Under the pieces are notes generated by a model that saw only the letters and a program-made list of their open reading frames with translations, was not told where the DNA came from and did not search any database. From Candidatus Azobacteroides pseudotrichonymphae genomovar. CFP2 (GTDB taxonomy: Bacteria; Bacteroidota; Bacteroidia; Bacteroidales; Azobacteroidaceae), in NCBI RefSeq assembly GCF_000010645.1, contig NC_011565.1, positions 62,001 through 126,000 on the forward strand: a stretch of 64,000 nt of DNA. Reading direction: 5' to 3'. The position numbers and the translations under genes were made by a program. Positions 27,294-37,788 of the stretch are shown piece after piece. The first letter of the stretch is position 1, and each line of letters starts with the position of its first letter.

Positions 27294-29588
27294 TCATCTC
27301 TGCGGTACACAAAAATCACTAAACTGCTGAGGAATAGTAAATTGTTCATATTGAGAATAGCCCAATGTCGTATCAGCAAACACTTTCTTAAGAAAAATAC
27401 CTACAATAGGCAGTGCTGCCCTTGCACCTTGCCCTTCACCCATTGTATTAAAATGAATGGAACGTTCTTCTCCTCCAACCCAACACCCTCCTATTATAGA
27501 AGGTGTAAATCCTACAAACCAACAGTCGGAATTATTTTGAGTTGTCCCTGTTTTGCCCCCCATAGGGGCCATAGTATATTTGCGGATTCCTCCAGCCGTA
27601 CCTCCATCCACTACACTTCGCAACATACTCAGCATTTTATAACTCGCCTGTTCACTAATTACCTCATGAAATCTTGGAACAAAAGTAGATATTACACTTC
27701 CATTCTTATCCTCAATACGAGTAACAAACATTGGCTTAACACAAACTCCTCCATTAACAAAAACAGAATATCCTGAAACCATTTGTTCTACAGAAACTTC
27801 ACAAGGACCCAAACACAGGGATACTACCGCATCAATAGGTTCAGTTAAACCATAAGAAAGCAATATCCGTTTAAACAAATAAGGAGATAATTGTTTCATT
27901 AAATAAGCAGAAACCCAATTGTCAGAATGTTGTAAGCCCCAGCGGAGACTAACTTTTTCTCCTCTCATTAAATTATTAGTATTTCTTGGTGACCATACTT
28001 CGCCTGTCTCCGTGACTAAATCCTGCGGTTCATGATCTATTTCATCACAGGGAGTAAATCCATTTTCCATGGCCAACGAATACAAATAAGGTTTAATAGT
28101 TGAGCCAACTTGTCTTTTACCCATACTCACCATATTATATTGAAAATATTTATAATCAATACCTCCCACATAAGCCTTTACTGCCCCTGAATGAGTATCC
28201 ATTGCCATAAAACCTGTACGAAGAAAAGACTTCATATAACGAATAGAATCCATTAAAGACATAACTGTATCTCTCATTCCTTGCCATGAAAAAACTTGCA
28301 TTTCTATTGGTGTATTAAAAATAGTTTTAATTTCCTTTTCCGACATATTTTCCTTCGTTAACATCCAATACCTACTAGTCTGCTTCATAGAACGTTCCAA
28401 AATGGCATTTATCATACCCCTGCTCAACAAATGAGAATAAGGTGCCGTTGAACTACTTTTTTTCTCCTTAAAAAAAGCAGGTTGCAAAAAATCTCCTATA
28501 TGTTCACTAACAGCTTGCTCTGCATAAATTTGCATACGTGAATCCAAAGTAGTATATATTTTCAAACCATCGGTATAAAGGTCATAGGATGAACCATCCG
28601 ATTTTTTATTTTTATTACACCAACCATATAATGGGTTAGTCTCCCATGCTATAGAGTCCTCTACATATTTATAAGTATTGTCAGGATTATAATCCTTCCT
28701 ATCTGGTTTTTTTGCTGTCATCAATAGACGCAAATGTTCTCTGAAATAAGGAGCAATTCCCTCTTTATGATCTATCCTATGAAAATCAGTAACCAAAGGT
28801 AAAGCCATCAATGAATCACATTCTTCTCGAGATATATAGCCATTTTTTCGCATTAAATTCAAAACTACATTACGTCTCCTTTGCGTTTTTTGTACGTGTC
28901 TCAAAGGATTAAAATAAGAAGGATTTTTACACATTCCTATTAAAGTAGCAGCTTCTTCTATAGAAATATTTTGAGGTAACTTTCCAAAATAAACATAACA
29001 AGCCGTTTGAATACCAACAGCATTATAAAGAAAATCAAATTTGTTAAGGTACATATTGATTATCTCTTCCTTCGTGTAAAAACGCTCCAATTGAATAGCA
29101 ATCATCCATTCAATTGGCTTTTGATAAAGACGTTCTAAAAAACTTTTTGCATGTTTAGAATAAAGCTGTTTTGCTAATTGTTGAGAAATAGTACTACCAC
29201 CTCCACTATTTTTTTGAAACAAAATTCCTCGCTTTACTATTGATCTCAACAATGCATAAAAATCAATACCAGAATGTTTTATAAAACGGGAATCCTCAGT
29301 AACAATCAGTGCTTGAATTATAGCAGGTGAAAGTTTTTTATAATCCACATAAATTCTATTCTCTTCGCTTTGAGCATACATCCCCATAATTTGCATATCA
29401 GCCGAAATAACTTGGGTAGCATACTTATTAATAGGATTCTCCAAATCTTGCATTGAAGGCATATATCCTATCCATCCCTTAAGAATCAACAGAAAAAAAA
29501 TAATAATAGAAAAAATCAATATTCCAAATGTTATCCAAAACCATTTAATTTTTTTTTCTACTTTACTTTCACTATAATTTTGTTCCAT
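27294..29588 (-). CDS. Bifunctional penicillin-binding protein 1A
   Basis: 764 residues. One N-terminal membrane anchor (about 15-37). The GT51 glycosyltransferase has its catalytic glutamate at E98 (VTEDSRFIKHSG) and GGSTISQQLAKQL. The transpeptidase has serine S496 and K499 in GSTIKPY and the KTGTT box at K679. It polymerises and crosslinks peptidoglycan at the inner membrane. It ends 38 bases from the convergent cdaA. Compared with free-living relatives it seems slightly short at the C-terminus, but all catalytic motifs are present. Confidence 0.93.
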   Translation of the reverse strand: MEQNYSESKVEKKIKWFWITFGILIFSIIIFFLLILKGWIGYMPSMQDLENPINKYATQVISADMQIMGMYAQSEENRIYVDYKKLSPAIIQALIVTEDSRFIKHSGIDFYALLRSIVKRGILFQKNSGGGSTISQQLAKQLYSKHAKSFLERLYQKPIEWMIAIQLERFYTKEEIINMYLNKFDFLYNAVGIQTACYVYFGKLPQNISIEEAATLIGMCKNPSYFNPLRHVQKTQRRRNVVLNLMRKNGYISREECDSLMALPLVTDFHRIDHKEGIAPYFREHLRLLMTAKKPDRKDYNPDNTYKYVEDSIAWETNPLYGWCNKNKKSDGSSYDLYTDGLKIYTTLDSRMQIYAEQAVSEHIGDFLQPAFFKEKKSSSTAPYSHLLSRGMINAILERSMKQTSRYWMLTKENMSEKEIKTIFNTPIEMQVFSWQGMRDTVMSLMDSIRYMKSFLRTGFMAMDTHSGAVKAYVGGIDYKYFQYNMVSMGKRQVGSTIKPYLYSLAMENGFTPCDEIDHEPQDLVTETGEVWSPRNTNNLMRGEKVSLRWGLQHSDNWVSAYLMKQLSPYLFKRILLSYGLTEPIDAVVSLCLGPCEVSVEQMVSGYSVFVNGGVCVKPMFVTRIEDKNGSVISTFVPRFHEVISEQASYKMLSMLRSVVDGGTAGGIRKYTMAPMGGKTGTTQNNSDCWFVGFTPSIIGGCWVGGEERSIHFNTMGEGQGARAALPIVGIFLKKVFADTTLGYSQYEQFTIPQQFSDFCVPQR

Positions 29589-29684
29589 TCCTAAATCTTA
29601 CCAATTTTCTGAATTACATCTTTATTCACTACAATGTACAAGGGATTGCTATTTATTTCTTAAAATGAAATCTCTTAAATCCAC

Positions 29685-29719
29685 AAAAAGGCCTGCAAAC
29701 AATATATTCGCAAACCTTT
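29685..29719 (-). terminator. Terminator of the ribosomal superoperon, after rplQ
   Basis: On the minus strand AAAGGTTTGC and GCAGGCCTTT form a 10-bp stem with two G-U pairs, loop of 13 bases, followed by TTG after a TTTTT run. It starts about 35 bases after the rplQ stop, and is the clearest rho-independent terminator in the window. Confidence 0.65.
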
Positions 29720-29753
29720 CACAGCGTATAAAACCTATAACACGGCAAACTTA

Positions 29754-30266
29754 TTATTCCCCTTTCGCCTCTTCAATAGTTTTAGTCATAGCATTATCCT
29801 CCTGGATAATATTATTTCTCTCATTTATATCCCTCTTATGAGGGGAACTTCTTCTGGAGCGACGTATTTTATTAGTTGCGCCACCATGCGCAGTCTTCAA
29901 CATTAATTCATTATAATCCACCAACTCAATAAAACACGTAGCAGCATTGTCACCCAAACGATTACCTATTTTAATAATACGAGTATACCCACCCGGTCTA
30001 TCTCCGATTTTCCGTGCTATTTCTCTAAATAATTCGGATACAGCATATTTATCACACAATTTCCGAAAAACTAAACGCCTAGAATGAGTCGTATCATTCC
30101 TCGATCGTGTTAATATCGGTTCCACATATTTGCAAAATTCTTTCGCTTTGGCAAGAGTTGTAAAAATCCTTTTATGTTTAATCAACGAAACAGCCATATT
30201 AGAAAGTAACGCTTTCCGATGAGAATGAGTACGACCCAAATGGTTAATGTGCCTATTATGCCTCAT
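29754..30266 (-). CDS. rplQ: 50S ribosomal protein L17
   Basis: 170 residues. The bacterial L17 core is intact: [20 protein letters not shown], then [23 protein letters not shown] and [21 protein letters not shown]. The Bacteroidetes-specific C-terminal tail is charged and variable. L17 sits near the exit tunnel and stabilises domains of 23S rRNA. It is the last gene of the superoperon, two bases after rpoA, before a terminator. Confidence 0.95.
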   Translation of the reverse strand: MRHNRHINHLGRTHSHRKALLSNMAVSLIKHKRIFTTLAKAKEFCKYVEPILTRSRNDTTHSRRLVFRKLCDKYAVSELFREIARKIGDRPGGYTRIIKIGNRLGDNAATCFIELVDYNELMLKTAHGGATNKIRRSRRSSPHKRDINERNNIIQEDNAMTKTIEEAKGE

Positions 30267-30268
30267 TG

Positions 30269-31255
30269 CTACCCAAATTTATATTTTTCTATGTCCATAC
30301 CAAATGTTAAATTCAATTTTGCTAACAACTCATCTAATTCGACTAGCGACTTCTTACCAAAATTACGGAATTTCATTAAATCACTTTTTTGATACTTTAC
30401 AAGATCCTCCAATGTTTCTATTGCCTCTGCTTTCAAACAATTGAGGGCACGAACAGAAAGTTCCATATCTGATAATTTAGATTTCAATAGCTGTCGTATG
30501 CGTAAGACATCTTCATCAAAATCTTTAACTGTTTCAATCTCATCCTTTTCTAATCGAATTCTCCCTTCAGAAAATAATTCCAAATGTTGGATCAAAATGT
30601 CAGAAGCTGATTTTAAAGCAATTTTAGGACAAACAGAACCATCAGTCATAATTTCAATCGTCAATTTTTCATAATCTGTCTTTTGCTCCACACGAAAAGA
30701 CTCAACATTATACTTTACATTTACTATCGGTGTAAAAACAGAATCAATAGCTATCTGGTTTACATCATCACTATCTCTATAGTTCTCTTCTGATGGAACA
30801 TACCCTCGCCCTTTTCTAATTGTCAACTCTATATTAAGATTAGCACTTTTATCCAAATGAGCTATTATAAAATCAGAATTCACTACTTCGAATCCACTTA
30901 AACGTTTACTAATATCATCTGCCTTGAATTTATCAGTTTCTGAAATAGTAAGGACCACTCTCTCATATTCAAAATCTTTGTTTATCCGTTTAAACCTCAC
31001 TTGTTTAAGTTTAAGAATTATGTTCGTAACATCTTCTACAACTCCTGGTACAACAGCAAATTCATTACTCACACCTTCAATCTTAATTGAAGTGATGGCA
31101 TAACCTTCTAAAGATGATAAAAGAACACGACGAAGAGAATTACCAATAGTGATCCCATAACCTGATTCCAATGGATGGAATTCAAATTTTCCATACTTAT
31201 CACCGGATTCTACCTCTATTACTCTATCAGGTTTTTGAAACATTAATATCGCCAT
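30269..31255 (-). CDS. rpoA: RNA polymerase subunit alpha
   Basis: 328 residues. The N-terminal dimerisation and assembly domain has [25 protein letters not shown] and [14 protein letters not shown] flexible linker precedes the C-terminal domain, whose two HhH helices appear at [18 protein letters not shown] and [19 protein letters not shown]; that domain contacts promoter DNA and activators. Alpha starts assembly of core polymerase. It lies 11 bases after rpsD. Confidence 0.97.
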   Translation of the reverse strand: MAILMFQKPDRVIEVESGDKYGKFEFHPLESGYGITIGNSLRRVLLSSLEGYAITSIKIEGVSNEFAVVPGVVEDVTNIILKLKQVRFKRINKDFEYERVVLTISETDKFKADDISKRLSGFEVVNSDFIIAHLDKSANLNIELTIRKGRGYVPSEENYRDSDDVNQIAIDSVFTPIVNVKYNVESFRVEQKTDYEKLTIEIMTDGSVCPKIALKSASDILIQHLELFSEGRIRLEKDEIETVKDFDEDVLRIRQLLKSKLSDMELSVRALNCLKAEAIETLEDLVKYQKSDLMKFRNFGKKSLVELDELLAKLNLTFGMDIEKYKFG

Positions 31256-31266
31256 GAAAACATTGA

Positions 31267-31860
31267 TTATTTAGAATACAACTCTACTATTAACTGCTCC
31301 TTAATATTTTCAGGAATATCCATTCTTTCAGGAATATATAAATACCTTGCACTCATAGAAGATTTATCATATTCGATCCATGAGTATTTATTATGATTCG
31401 CTCTTATAAGATTATCTAAAATAATTTCCAATGATTTAGCTCTCTCACGTACCCCTATAATTTGTCCTGGTTTTACTAAATACGAAGGTATATTAACCAC
31501 GTTATTATCGATTGTAATATGCTTATGAGAAACTAACTGACGTGCTTCCGCCCTCGTCTTTGCCAATCCCATACGATAAACCAAATTATCTAAACGGGAC
31601 TCTAACAACTGAAGAAGGACTACACCTGTGATGCCTCTTGACCGAGAGGCTTTCTCAAAAAAACCACGGAATTGATTTTCTAACACACCATAAATATACT
31701 TCGCCTTCTGCTTCTCCCGTAACTGAATACCATATTCAGAAGTTTTTTTCTTTCTTCTACTCGAAGAACTATTCCTTATGCTAAAAGCCTTATCTGGTCC
31801 GAAAATAAGCTCACCAAATCTACATGCAATCTTTGTTTTTGGTCCAATATATCTTGCCAT
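31267..31860 (-). CDS. rpsD: 30S ribosomal protein S4
   Basis: 197 residues. The S4 RNA-binding domain is intact ([27 protein letters not shown], key residues LDNLVYR and RQLVSHKHI), as is the C-terminus ([21 protein letters not shown]). In the N-terminal domain, the stretch before [14 protein letters not shown] reads [12 protein letters not shown]. It lacks the PPGQHG loop that precedes this block in nearly all bacterial S4. The protein is four or so residues shorter than relatives. S4 nucleates 30S assembly and helps decoding fidelity. Confidence 0.95.
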   Translation of the reverse strand: MARYIGPKTKIACRFGELIFGPDKAFSIRNSSSSRRKKKTSEYGIQLREKQKAKYIYGVLENQFRGFFEKASRSRGITGVVLLQLLESRLDNLVYRMGLAKTRAEARQLVSHKHITIDNNVVNIPSYLVKPGQIIGVRERAKSLEIILDNLIRANHNKYSWIEYDKSSMSARYLYIPERMDIPENIKEQLIVELYSK

Positions 31861-31880
31861 TATTCTGTGAAATATTTTTT

Positions 31881-32270
31881 TTAAACCCTTCTTCCTTTAG
31901 GAGGACGGCATCCATTATGCGGAAGTGGAGTAACATCTATAATTTCAGTCACTTCAATCCCCACATTATGTACCATCCGAATAGCAGACTCGCGTCCATT
32001 GCCAGGACCTTTCACATAAGCTTTTACTTTTCTCATTCCTAAATCATAAGCCACCTTGGCACAATCTTGTGCCGCCATCTGAGCTGCATAAGGAGTATTT
32101 TTTTTAGAACTTCTAAATCCCATTTTGCCAGAAGAAGACCAAGAAATAACTTGCCCTTCATCATTTGTAATCGTAACAATAATATTATTAAATGAGGAAT
32201 GAATATGTAATTGCCCCTTAACATCCACTTTTACTACCCTTTTTTTTGTCGCAACTGTCCTCTTTGCCAT
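31881..32270 (-). CDS. rpsK: 30S ribosomal protein S11
   Basis: 129 residues, standard length. Family motifs: [23 protein letters not shown] near 22, [17 protein letters not shown], then [13 protein letters not shown] and [13 protein letters not shown] at the C-terminus. S11 lies on the platform of the 30S subunit. It is part of the alpha block rpsM-rpsK-rpsD-rpoA-rplQ. Confidence 0.97.
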   Translation of the reverse strand: MAKRTVATKKRVVKVDVKGQLHIHSSFNNIIVTITNDEGQVISWSSSGKMGFRSSKKNTPYAAQMAAQDCAKVAYDLGMRKVKAYVKGPGNGRESAIRMVHNVGIEVTEIIDVTPLPHNGCRPPKGRRV

Positions 32271-32297
32271 TTTTCCTTTTTTCGAATTGAATTTTAT

Positions 32298-32678
32298 TTA
32301 TTTTGTTACCCTCTTCTTATTAGCAACAGTTTTCCTTTTCCCTTTGCGTGTACGAGCATTATTTTTAGTGCTTTGACCTCTTAAAGGCAACCCTATACGA
32401 TGACGTATACCACGATAACAACCTATATCCATCAAACGTTTTATATTCAATTGGATTTCAGAACGAAGATCTCCTTCCACTTTAAAATTACGACTAATAA
32501 TTTCACGTACTGCCGCCACCTGGACATCTGTCCAATCTTTAATTCTGGTATCTCTATCAATACCCGCCTCTGTTAGGATTTTACTAGACAAACCACACCC
32601 TATACCATAAATATAAGTCAACGCTATCTCACCTCTTTTATTTTGAGGCAGATCCACACCTAGTATTCTTACTGCCAT
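32298..32678 (-). CDS. rpsM: 30S ribosomal protein S13
   Basis: 126 residues. Start [22 protein letters not shown], followed by the H2TH-like [11 protein letters not shown] and the basic tail [24 protein letters not shown]13 is in the head of the 30S subunit and contacts the P-site tRNA and L5. It follows rpmJ after about 30 bases. Confidence 0.97.
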   Translation of the reverse strand: MAVRILGVDLPQNKRGEIALTYIYGIGCGLSSKILTEAGIDRDTRIKDWTDVQVAAVREIISRNFKVEGDLRSEIQLNIKRLMDIGCYRGIRHRIGLPLRGQSTKNNARTRKGKRKTVANKKRVTK

Positions 32679-32708
32679 TAGCTTAGAAATCTTGCAAAAA
32701 TTAAAAAA

Positions 32709-32825
32709 CTACCCCTGACGCTGTTTAAAACTAGGGTTTTTCTTATCCAATACATACAAGCATCCCTTTCTACGTACAATTTTAGAATCAACACCACGCT
32801 TTTTGATTGATGCCCTTACTTTCAT
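32709..32825 (-). CDS. rpmJ: 50S ribosomal protein L36
   Basis: A 38-residue gene between infA and rpsM. The translation begins [20 protein letters not shown] and ends in [12 protein letters not shown]. It is the zinc-free form typical of Bacteroidetes: of the four metal-binding positions, only one Cys remains (KGCLYV). L36 helps finish the peptidyl-transferase region of 23S rRNA. Its position after infA is the usual one. Confidence 0.95.
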   Translation of the reverse strand: MKVRASIKKRGVDSKIVRRKGCLYVLDKKNPSFKQRQG

Positions 32826-32837
32826 AAAAAGTACTTT

Positions 32838-33056
32838 TTATTTATATCGAAATGAAATTCTCCCCTTAGATAAATCATAAGGAGACATTTCTACTTTTAC
32901 CTTATCACCTGGCAATATTTTAATATAATGCATACGCATTTTCCCAGAAATATGGGCTTCAATTTCATGCCCATTCTCCAACTCAACACGAAATATTGCA
33001 TTAGACAATGCCTCCACGACAACCCCATCATGCTCTATTGCTGATTGTTTAGTCAT
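32838..33056 (-). CDS. infA: Translation initiation factor IF-1
   Basis: 72 residues, one OB-fold. The motifs [25 protein letters not shown] and [28 protein letters not shown] are diagnostic; key residues include the HISGKMR loop. IF-1 occupies the A site during initiation. It lies between map and rpmJ. Confidence 0.97.
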   Translation of the reverse strand: MTKQSAIEHDGVVVEALSNAIFRVELENGHEIEAHISGKMRMHYIKILPGDKVKVEMSPYDLSKGRISFRYK

Positions 33057-33095
33057 ATATCAAAACATTCTAGCTCAAATATAAACATAAATTTT

Positions 33096-33872
33096 CTATT
33101 TATACTTTAAAATCTCTTCTATAAAATCAAATGTAGACAAAATATCTGCTTTCTCGTGTCGAATAGCTACTGTATGTTCAAAATGAGCTGAAGGTTTGCG
33201 ATCCACTGTACGGACGGTCCAACCATCCCTCTCAAAATTTATATTCCTTGAACCTAAACTAACCATTGGTTCTATTGCAATACACATTCCTGCTTTCAAT
33301 AAGCACCCCCTGCCTTTCTTTCCGTAATTAGGAACTTCTGGCGATTCATGCATTTCTCTCCCTATCCCATGCCCTACCAATTCTCTAACGATACTATACC
33401 CTGCCTTCTCACAATAAGTTTGAATTGCATACCCTAAATCTCCCAACCTTTTCCCATTAACAGCATAATTAATACCGACATATAAAGATTCCTTCGTTAT
33501 TTGCAGTAATTTCTTTATTTTTGGATCTACTTCTCCAACCTCAAAAGTATAAGCCGAATCACCACAATAACCATTTATTTTCACTCCGCAATCAACCGAC
33601 ACAATATCACCATTTTTTAACGAGTAATTCCCTGGAATACCATGAACTACATTTTCATTCACCGAAACACACAATGCATTAGGGAAACCCTTATACCCTT
33701 TAAACAACGGTATTCCCCCATGATCACAAATGAACTCATCTGCTATCTTGTCTAATTGGAGCGTAATCACCCCGGGAGTAATATTTTTAGCTACTTCAGC
33801 AAGCACCAGACTTACTAATAGACTAGCCACACGCATTAATTCGATTTCTTCATCTGTTTTTAGACAAACCAT
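33096..33872 (-). CDS. map: Methionine aminopeptidase, type I
   Basis: 258 residues. Metal ligands in the pita-bread fold: D in SVDCGVKINGYCGDSAYTF (two Asp), H in GHGIGREMHESPEVPNYG, E in CIAIEPM and E in FEHTVAI. It removes the N-terminal methionine from new proteins. The gene lies between secY and infA, its usual place. GGAGGT touches the ATG directly, a spacing too short for a normal SD. Confidence 0.96.
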   Translation of the reverse strand: MVCLKTDEEIELMRVASLLVSLVLAEVAKNITPGVITLQLDKIADEFICDHGGIPLFKGYKGFPNALCVSVNENVVHGIPGNYSLKNGDIVSVDCGVKINGYCGDSAYTFEVGEVDPKIKKLLQITKESLYVGINYAVNGKRLGDLGYAIQTYCEKAGYSIVRELVGHGIGREMHESPEVPNYGKKGRGCLLKAGMCIAIEPMVSLGSRNINFERDGWTVRTVDRKPSAHFEHTVAIRHEKADILSTFDFIEEILKYK

Positions 33873-33916
33873 ACCTCCACCTATTCACAAATAATCCAAG
33901 CTATAAAAAATAAATC

Positions 33917-35263
33917 TCAATAAAACTGACCTGTTCGCCCTTTAACCCTTCCAGAATGTAATAAACCATCGTAATGACGACTTAACAGACGACTTTCCAC
34001 CTGTTGTAGTGTATCCAAAACTACACCTACCAAAATTAATAAAGAAGTTCCTCCAAAGAAAGAAGCAAATCCCTGCTGTATCCCAAACATTTTTGCAAAA
34101 GCAGGCATAATTGCTACCAAGGCAAGAAACAAAGAACCAGGGAAAGTCAATTTTGACATAACACTATCGATATGCTCTGCTGTTTTCTTCCCTGGTTTAA
34201 TCCCAGGGACAAACCCATTACTACGCTTCAAATCTTCAGCTATTTGTTTAGGATTAATTGTAATAGCCGTATAGAGCCAAGTAAACACAATAATTAACAC
34301 TACATCAATAAAATTATACCAAAAACCACTAATATTACTCAAAGAAGTAAATATTCTTACCAGCCAATTATTTGTATTTTTATTTGAACCAAACCCTATT
34401 AAAGAAATAGGAATAAACATGATAGCTTGAGCAAAAATAATTGGCATCACATTTGCTGCATTTACTTTCAAAGGAATATACTGCCTCACTCCACCATATT
34501 GACGATTACCTATCATTTGTCTAGCGTATTGAACAGGTATTTTTCTTGTACCCTGTACTAAAAGAATAGCACCTGCAATAACAACCAATAAAATAACAAT
34601 CTCAAGTAAAAACACCACTAATCCTCCGGACGCTTCACTTAGTTTTGATATAATTTCTTGAGTTAAAGCCTGTGGCAAACGAGCAACAATACCAATCATA
34701 ATAATAAAAGAGATACCATTCCCAATTCCTTTATCAGTAATTCGCTCACCTAACCACAATACAAACATAGAACCTGCAGCAAGTATAATAGTAGAAGAAA
34801 TAGTAAACCACATACCCCCTGGGACAATAGATCCTACAGATCGCATCTGTACATTTAAATTAATAAGATACGTAGGTGCTTGTAATATCAAAACCAATAG
34901 TGTCAAATAACGAGTATATTGATTTATCTTCCGTCTTCCACTTTCTCCTTCTCGTTGAAGTTTCTGAAAATAAGGCACTACAATTGCTAGCAATTGTATC
35001 ACAATTGATGCTGATATATAAGGCATAATTCCCAGTGCCACAATAGAAGCATTAGAAAACGCACCTCCTGAAAACATATCTAATAAGCTCATTAAACCAC
35101 CTTGTGCCTGAGCTCTTAATCCACCTAAAGAAGTAGATGTAACACCAGGAAGCGTAACAACTGATAGAAAACGATATACCATAACCAAAATAAAAGTCAC
35201 AAAAATACGAACCTTTAAATCTTCTATTTTCCAAATATTCTTTATTATTTCGACTACTCTCAT
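33917..35263 (-). CDS. secY: Protein translocase subunit SecY
   Basis: 448 residues with ten membrane segments. The plug and gate regions are recognisable (VTLPGV, SGGAFSNASIVALGIMPYISASIV), and so are the cytoplasmic loop QREGESGRRKINQYTRYLT and the C-terminal RHYDGLLHSGRVKGRTG. SecY forms the export channel with SecE and SecG. Its start overlaps the rplO stop by four bases (ATGA). Confidence 0.97.
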   Translation of the reverse strand: MRVVEIIKNIWKIEDLKVRIFVTFILVMVYRFLSVVTLPGVTSTSLGGLRAQAQGGLMSLLDMFSGGAFSNASIVALGIMPYISASIVIQLLAIVVPYFQKLQREGESGRRKINQYTRYLTLLVLILQAPTYLINLNVQMRSVGSIVPGGMWFTISSTIILAAGSMFVLWLGERITDKGIGNGISFIIMIGIVARLPQALTQEIISKLSEASGGLVVFLLEIVILLVVIAGAILLVQGTRKIPVQYARQMIGNRQYGGVRQYIPLKVNAANVMPIIFAQAIMFIPISLIGFGSNKNTNNWLVRIFTSLSNISGFWYNFIDVVLIIVFTWLYTAITINPKQIAEDLKRSNGFVPGIKPGKKTAEHIDSVMSKLTFPGSLFLALVAIMPAFAKMFGIQQGFASFFGGTSLLILVGVVLDTLQQVESRLLSRHYDGLLHSGRVKGRTGQFY

Positions 35264-35715
35264 TGTTTCAAAGTTCGAATAACAGTCCCTCCTACTTTCA
35301 GAATCGCTTTCTCTGCCTTTTCAGAAAAGGCATGGGCAGTAACTTCAACCACAGAAGTAATAATCCCACCAGCAAGAATTTTTACCAATCGATTTGCAGA
35401 AACAATTCCTGCATCTACCAAATCATCAATACCAATTTTAGCCAAACAACGTGTGTCTATTAATGACTGAATAACACTAAGATTAACTGCTTTATATTCT
35501 ACACGATTGATACTTTTAAAACCAAATTTCGGCAAACGCCTCTGAATAGGCATTTGCCCACCTTCAAATCCTATCTTTTTAGAATAACCAGACCTCGACT
35601 TTTGTCCCTTATGACCTCTTGTAGAAGTTCCACCACAACCAGAACCTTGCCCTCTACCAACTCTCTTACAAGTCTTTGTGGAACCTTTAACTGGTTTCAA
35701 ACTGGATAAATTCAT
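35260..35715 (-). CDS. rplO: 50S ribosomal protein L15
   Basis: 151 residues. The N-terminal glycine-rich loop has RVGRGQGSGCGGTSTRGHKGQKSRSG in part (key residues GRGxGSGxGGTSxRGHKGQ), then GGQMPIQRRLPKFGFKS. L15 is a late assembly protein of the 50S subunit. Upstream, rpmD, normally between rpsE and rplO, is missing. Confidence 0.96.
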   Translation of the reverse strand: MNLSSLKPVKGSTKTCKRVGRGQGSGCGGTSTRGHKGQKSRSGYSKKIGFEGGQMPIQRRLPKFGFKSINRVEYKAVNLSVIQSLIDTRCLAKIGIDDLVDAGIVSANRLVKILAGGIITSVVEVTAHAFSEKAEKAILKVGGTVIRTLKQ

Positions 35716-35930
35716 GATTTTATCGATAACAAAAAAATAAACTCACAATTACAAATCACTAATGCCTATGCCTAAGTAAATACCTAAGTATATAATACAA
35801 AAAAACACCATCCTTCTTAGATTCCAATATTATAAAAAAAATCAAACATCTATTCCCTCTCCCTTCGAACATTCAAACATCCAATTCAGCTATCACCGCC
35901 TCCATATTCTCCCCATATAATTCTCCTAAA
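35716..35930. other. Spacer where rpmD (L30) is missing
   Basis: The spc operon normally reads rpsE-rpmD-rplO. The 215 bases here encode no L30-like sequence in any frame. The minus strand holds only 21- and 37-codon frames without L30 features. The gene has decayed or been deleted from this locus. Confidence 0.7.
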
Positions 35931-36443
35931 TTATCCATTGAATACTCTTCTTACCGATATACCTCTATCTTGAGCAATCATAGCCGGATCTCTTAATTCA
36001 CTCAAAGCAGCGATAGTTGCTTTTACCATATTATGAGAGTTAGATGAACCCTTAGACTTTGCTAAAACATCAGTTATTCCAGCACTTTCCAATACCGCAC
36101 GCATCGCTCCTCCTGCTTTCACTCCTGTACCATGAGCAGCTGGCCTAATTAATACCCGAGCACCACCGAACTTAGATAATTGCTCATGTGGAATTGTGCC
36201 TTTATAAATAGGTATTCTAATTAAATTCTTCTTTGCTACCATCACACCTTTAGCGATTGCAGCAGTTACTTCACCTGCTTTCCCCAATCCCCAACCAACA
36301 ATACCATTTTCATCCCCCACTACAACAATAGCTGCAAAACTAAATGTACGCCCTCCTTTAGTAACCTTAGTTACACGCTTAACTGCAACTAATCTCTCTT
36401 TTAATTCCAAATCTGAAGTCGTTCTTACCCTGTTACTAGTCAT
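35931..36443 (-). CDS. rpsE: 30S ribosomal protein S5
   Basis: 170 residues. The N-terminal dsRNA-binding-like domain has [21 protein letters not shown] and [18 protein letters not shown]. The C-terminal domain has [27 protein letters not shown] (key motif PAxxGTGxxAGGxxRxVLE). S5 is at the mRNA entry tunnel and affects accuracy. Part of the spc block. Confidence 0.97.
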   Translation of the reverse strand: MTSNRVRTTSDLELKERLVAVKRVTKVTKGGRTFSFAAIVVVGDENGIVGWGLGKAGEVTAAIAKGVMVAKKNLIRIPIYKGTIPHEQLSKFGGARVLIRPAAHGTGVKAGGAMRAVLESAGITDVLAKSKGSSNSHNMVKATIAALSELRDPAMIAQDRGISVRRVFNG

Positions 36444-36460
36444 TACTACTCATTTTCTAA

Positions 36461-36805
36461 TTAAAACTTAAGTCCTTCCTCACGGGCAGCATCTGCCAAT
36501 TCTTTTACTCTACCATGATACAAATACCCATTTCTATCAAAAACTACCGATCGAATACCCACTTCTTTAGCCTTTTGAGCCACCAATACTCCTGTTCTAT
36601 AGGCAATTTTTTTCTTAGAAACTTTTTCTGTAATTCCAAGAGATGACGCAACTACTAAAGTATTACCCGTTGAATCATCGATCAACTGCGAATAAATCTG
36701 CCTGTTGCTTCTAAATACGGTCAAACGCGGACGTTCAGCAGTACCAAAAATATACTTACGAATACGTTTTTTTATTTTAATCCTCCTTAATCCCTTTGCA
36801 GTCAT
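36461..36805 (-). CDS. rplR: 50S ribosomal protein L18
   Basis: 114 residues, standard. Motifs: [37 protein letters not shown] and the C-terminal [26 protein letters not shown] in part. L18 binds 5S rRNA with L5. It lies between rplF and rpsE. Confidence 0.97.
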   Translation of the reverse strand: MTAKGLRRIKIKKRIRKYIFGTAERPRLTVFRSNRQIYSQLIDDSTGNTLVVASSLGITEKVSKKKIAYRTGVLVAQKAKEVGIRSVVFDRNGYLYHGRVKELADAAREEGLKF

Positions 36806-36827
36806 AGTATTTCAACTTCTAAAATTT

Positions 36828-37382
36828 TTACTTGCCAGCTGATTTTCCCGACTTTCTGCGAATTAATTCACCTACAAAACGAATTCCCTTACCCTTATAA
36901 GGCTCTACTCTACGAAAAGAACGTATCTTTGCACACACTTGCCCAAGCAATTGCTTGTCCGCCGACTCTAAAATAATGAGCGAGTTTTTATTACGTTCAC
37001 TTTTAGTTTCAACTTTAATTTCAGGAGGCAATTGCAAATAAATGTTATGTGAGTATCCCAATGCAAAATCTAACAAATTCCCAGTGTTTGTAACACGATA
37101 CCCTACCCCTACTAGTTCCAACTCTTTTCTATAACCTTTTGAAACACCAATTACCATGTTATTAATTAAAGAACGATACAATCCATGCAAAGCACAATTT
37201 TTCTTTTCATTATCTAGCCTATGTACCATTACCTTATCCTCTCCTATTTCAACTCTAATGACCGGATGATTTATCTCTTGATACAATTCTGCTTCTGGAC
37301 CCTTTACTATGATCGCATTCCCCTTTTGTATTACAGTTACTCTCTCCGGTATCACTATAGGAAGTATTCCTATTCTTGACAT
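36828..37382 (-). CDS. rplF: 50S ribosomal protein L6
   Basis: 184 residues from the ATG of MSRIGILPIVIPERVTV. The frame extends 12 codons upstream into rpsH, but the family starts at MSRIG. Two L6 domains are present, with the C-terminal signature PYKGKGIRFVGELIRRKSGKSAGK in part. L6 stabilises the sarcin-ricin region and stalk base. It starts ten bases after rpsH. Confidence 0.95.
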   Translation of the reverse strand: MSRIGILPIVIPERVTVIQKGNAIIVKGPEAELYQEINHPVIRVEIGEDKVMVHRLDNEKKNCALHGLYRSLINNMVIGVSKGYRKELELVGVGYRVTNTGNLLDFALGYSHNIYLQLPPEIKVETKSERNKNSLIILESADKQLLGQVCAKIRSFRRVEPYKGKGIRFVGELIRRKSGKSAGK

Positions 37383-37392
37383 ACTATCTTCA

Positions 37393-37788
37393 TCAATAAA
37401 TATAACATAAAACCTCACCGCCGATTTTCAAATCGCGTGCCTCTTTATCTGTCATTACCCCTTTTGAAGTAGATAATATAGCTATACCTAAACCATTCAA
37501 TACACGAGACATTTTTCTATAACTCGTATACTTACGCAATCCTGGTTTAGATATTCGCTTTAACACTTTAATTGCATTTACTTTATTTATATTACTATAC
37601 TTCATAGCAATTTTGATTTTACCCTGATGCTTATCTTCTATAAATCTATAATCCCAAATGTAACCCTTGTTACAAAGGATTTTCGTAATCTCTTTTTTCA
37701 AATTTGACGCAGGAATTTCTACTATTTTATGTTTGGCTTTAATAGCATTCCGCAATCTTGTTAGATAATCTGCAATCGGATCTGTCAT
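37393..37788 (-). CDS. rpsH: 30S ribosomal protein S8
   Basis: 131 residues. N-terminal [24 protein letters not shown] and the C-terminal motif [21 protein letters not shown] are diagnostic. S8 binds helix 21 of 16S rRNA and in E. coli also represses the spc operon. A 127-base spacer separates it from rpsN upstream, wider than usual. Confidence 0.97.
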   Translation of the reverse strand: MTDPIADYLTRLRNAIKAKHKIVEIPASNLKKEITKILCNKGYIWDYRFIEDKHQGKIKIAMKYSNINKVNAIKVLKRISKPGLRKYTSYRKMSRVLNGLGIAILSTSKGVMTDKEARDLKIGGEVLCYIY

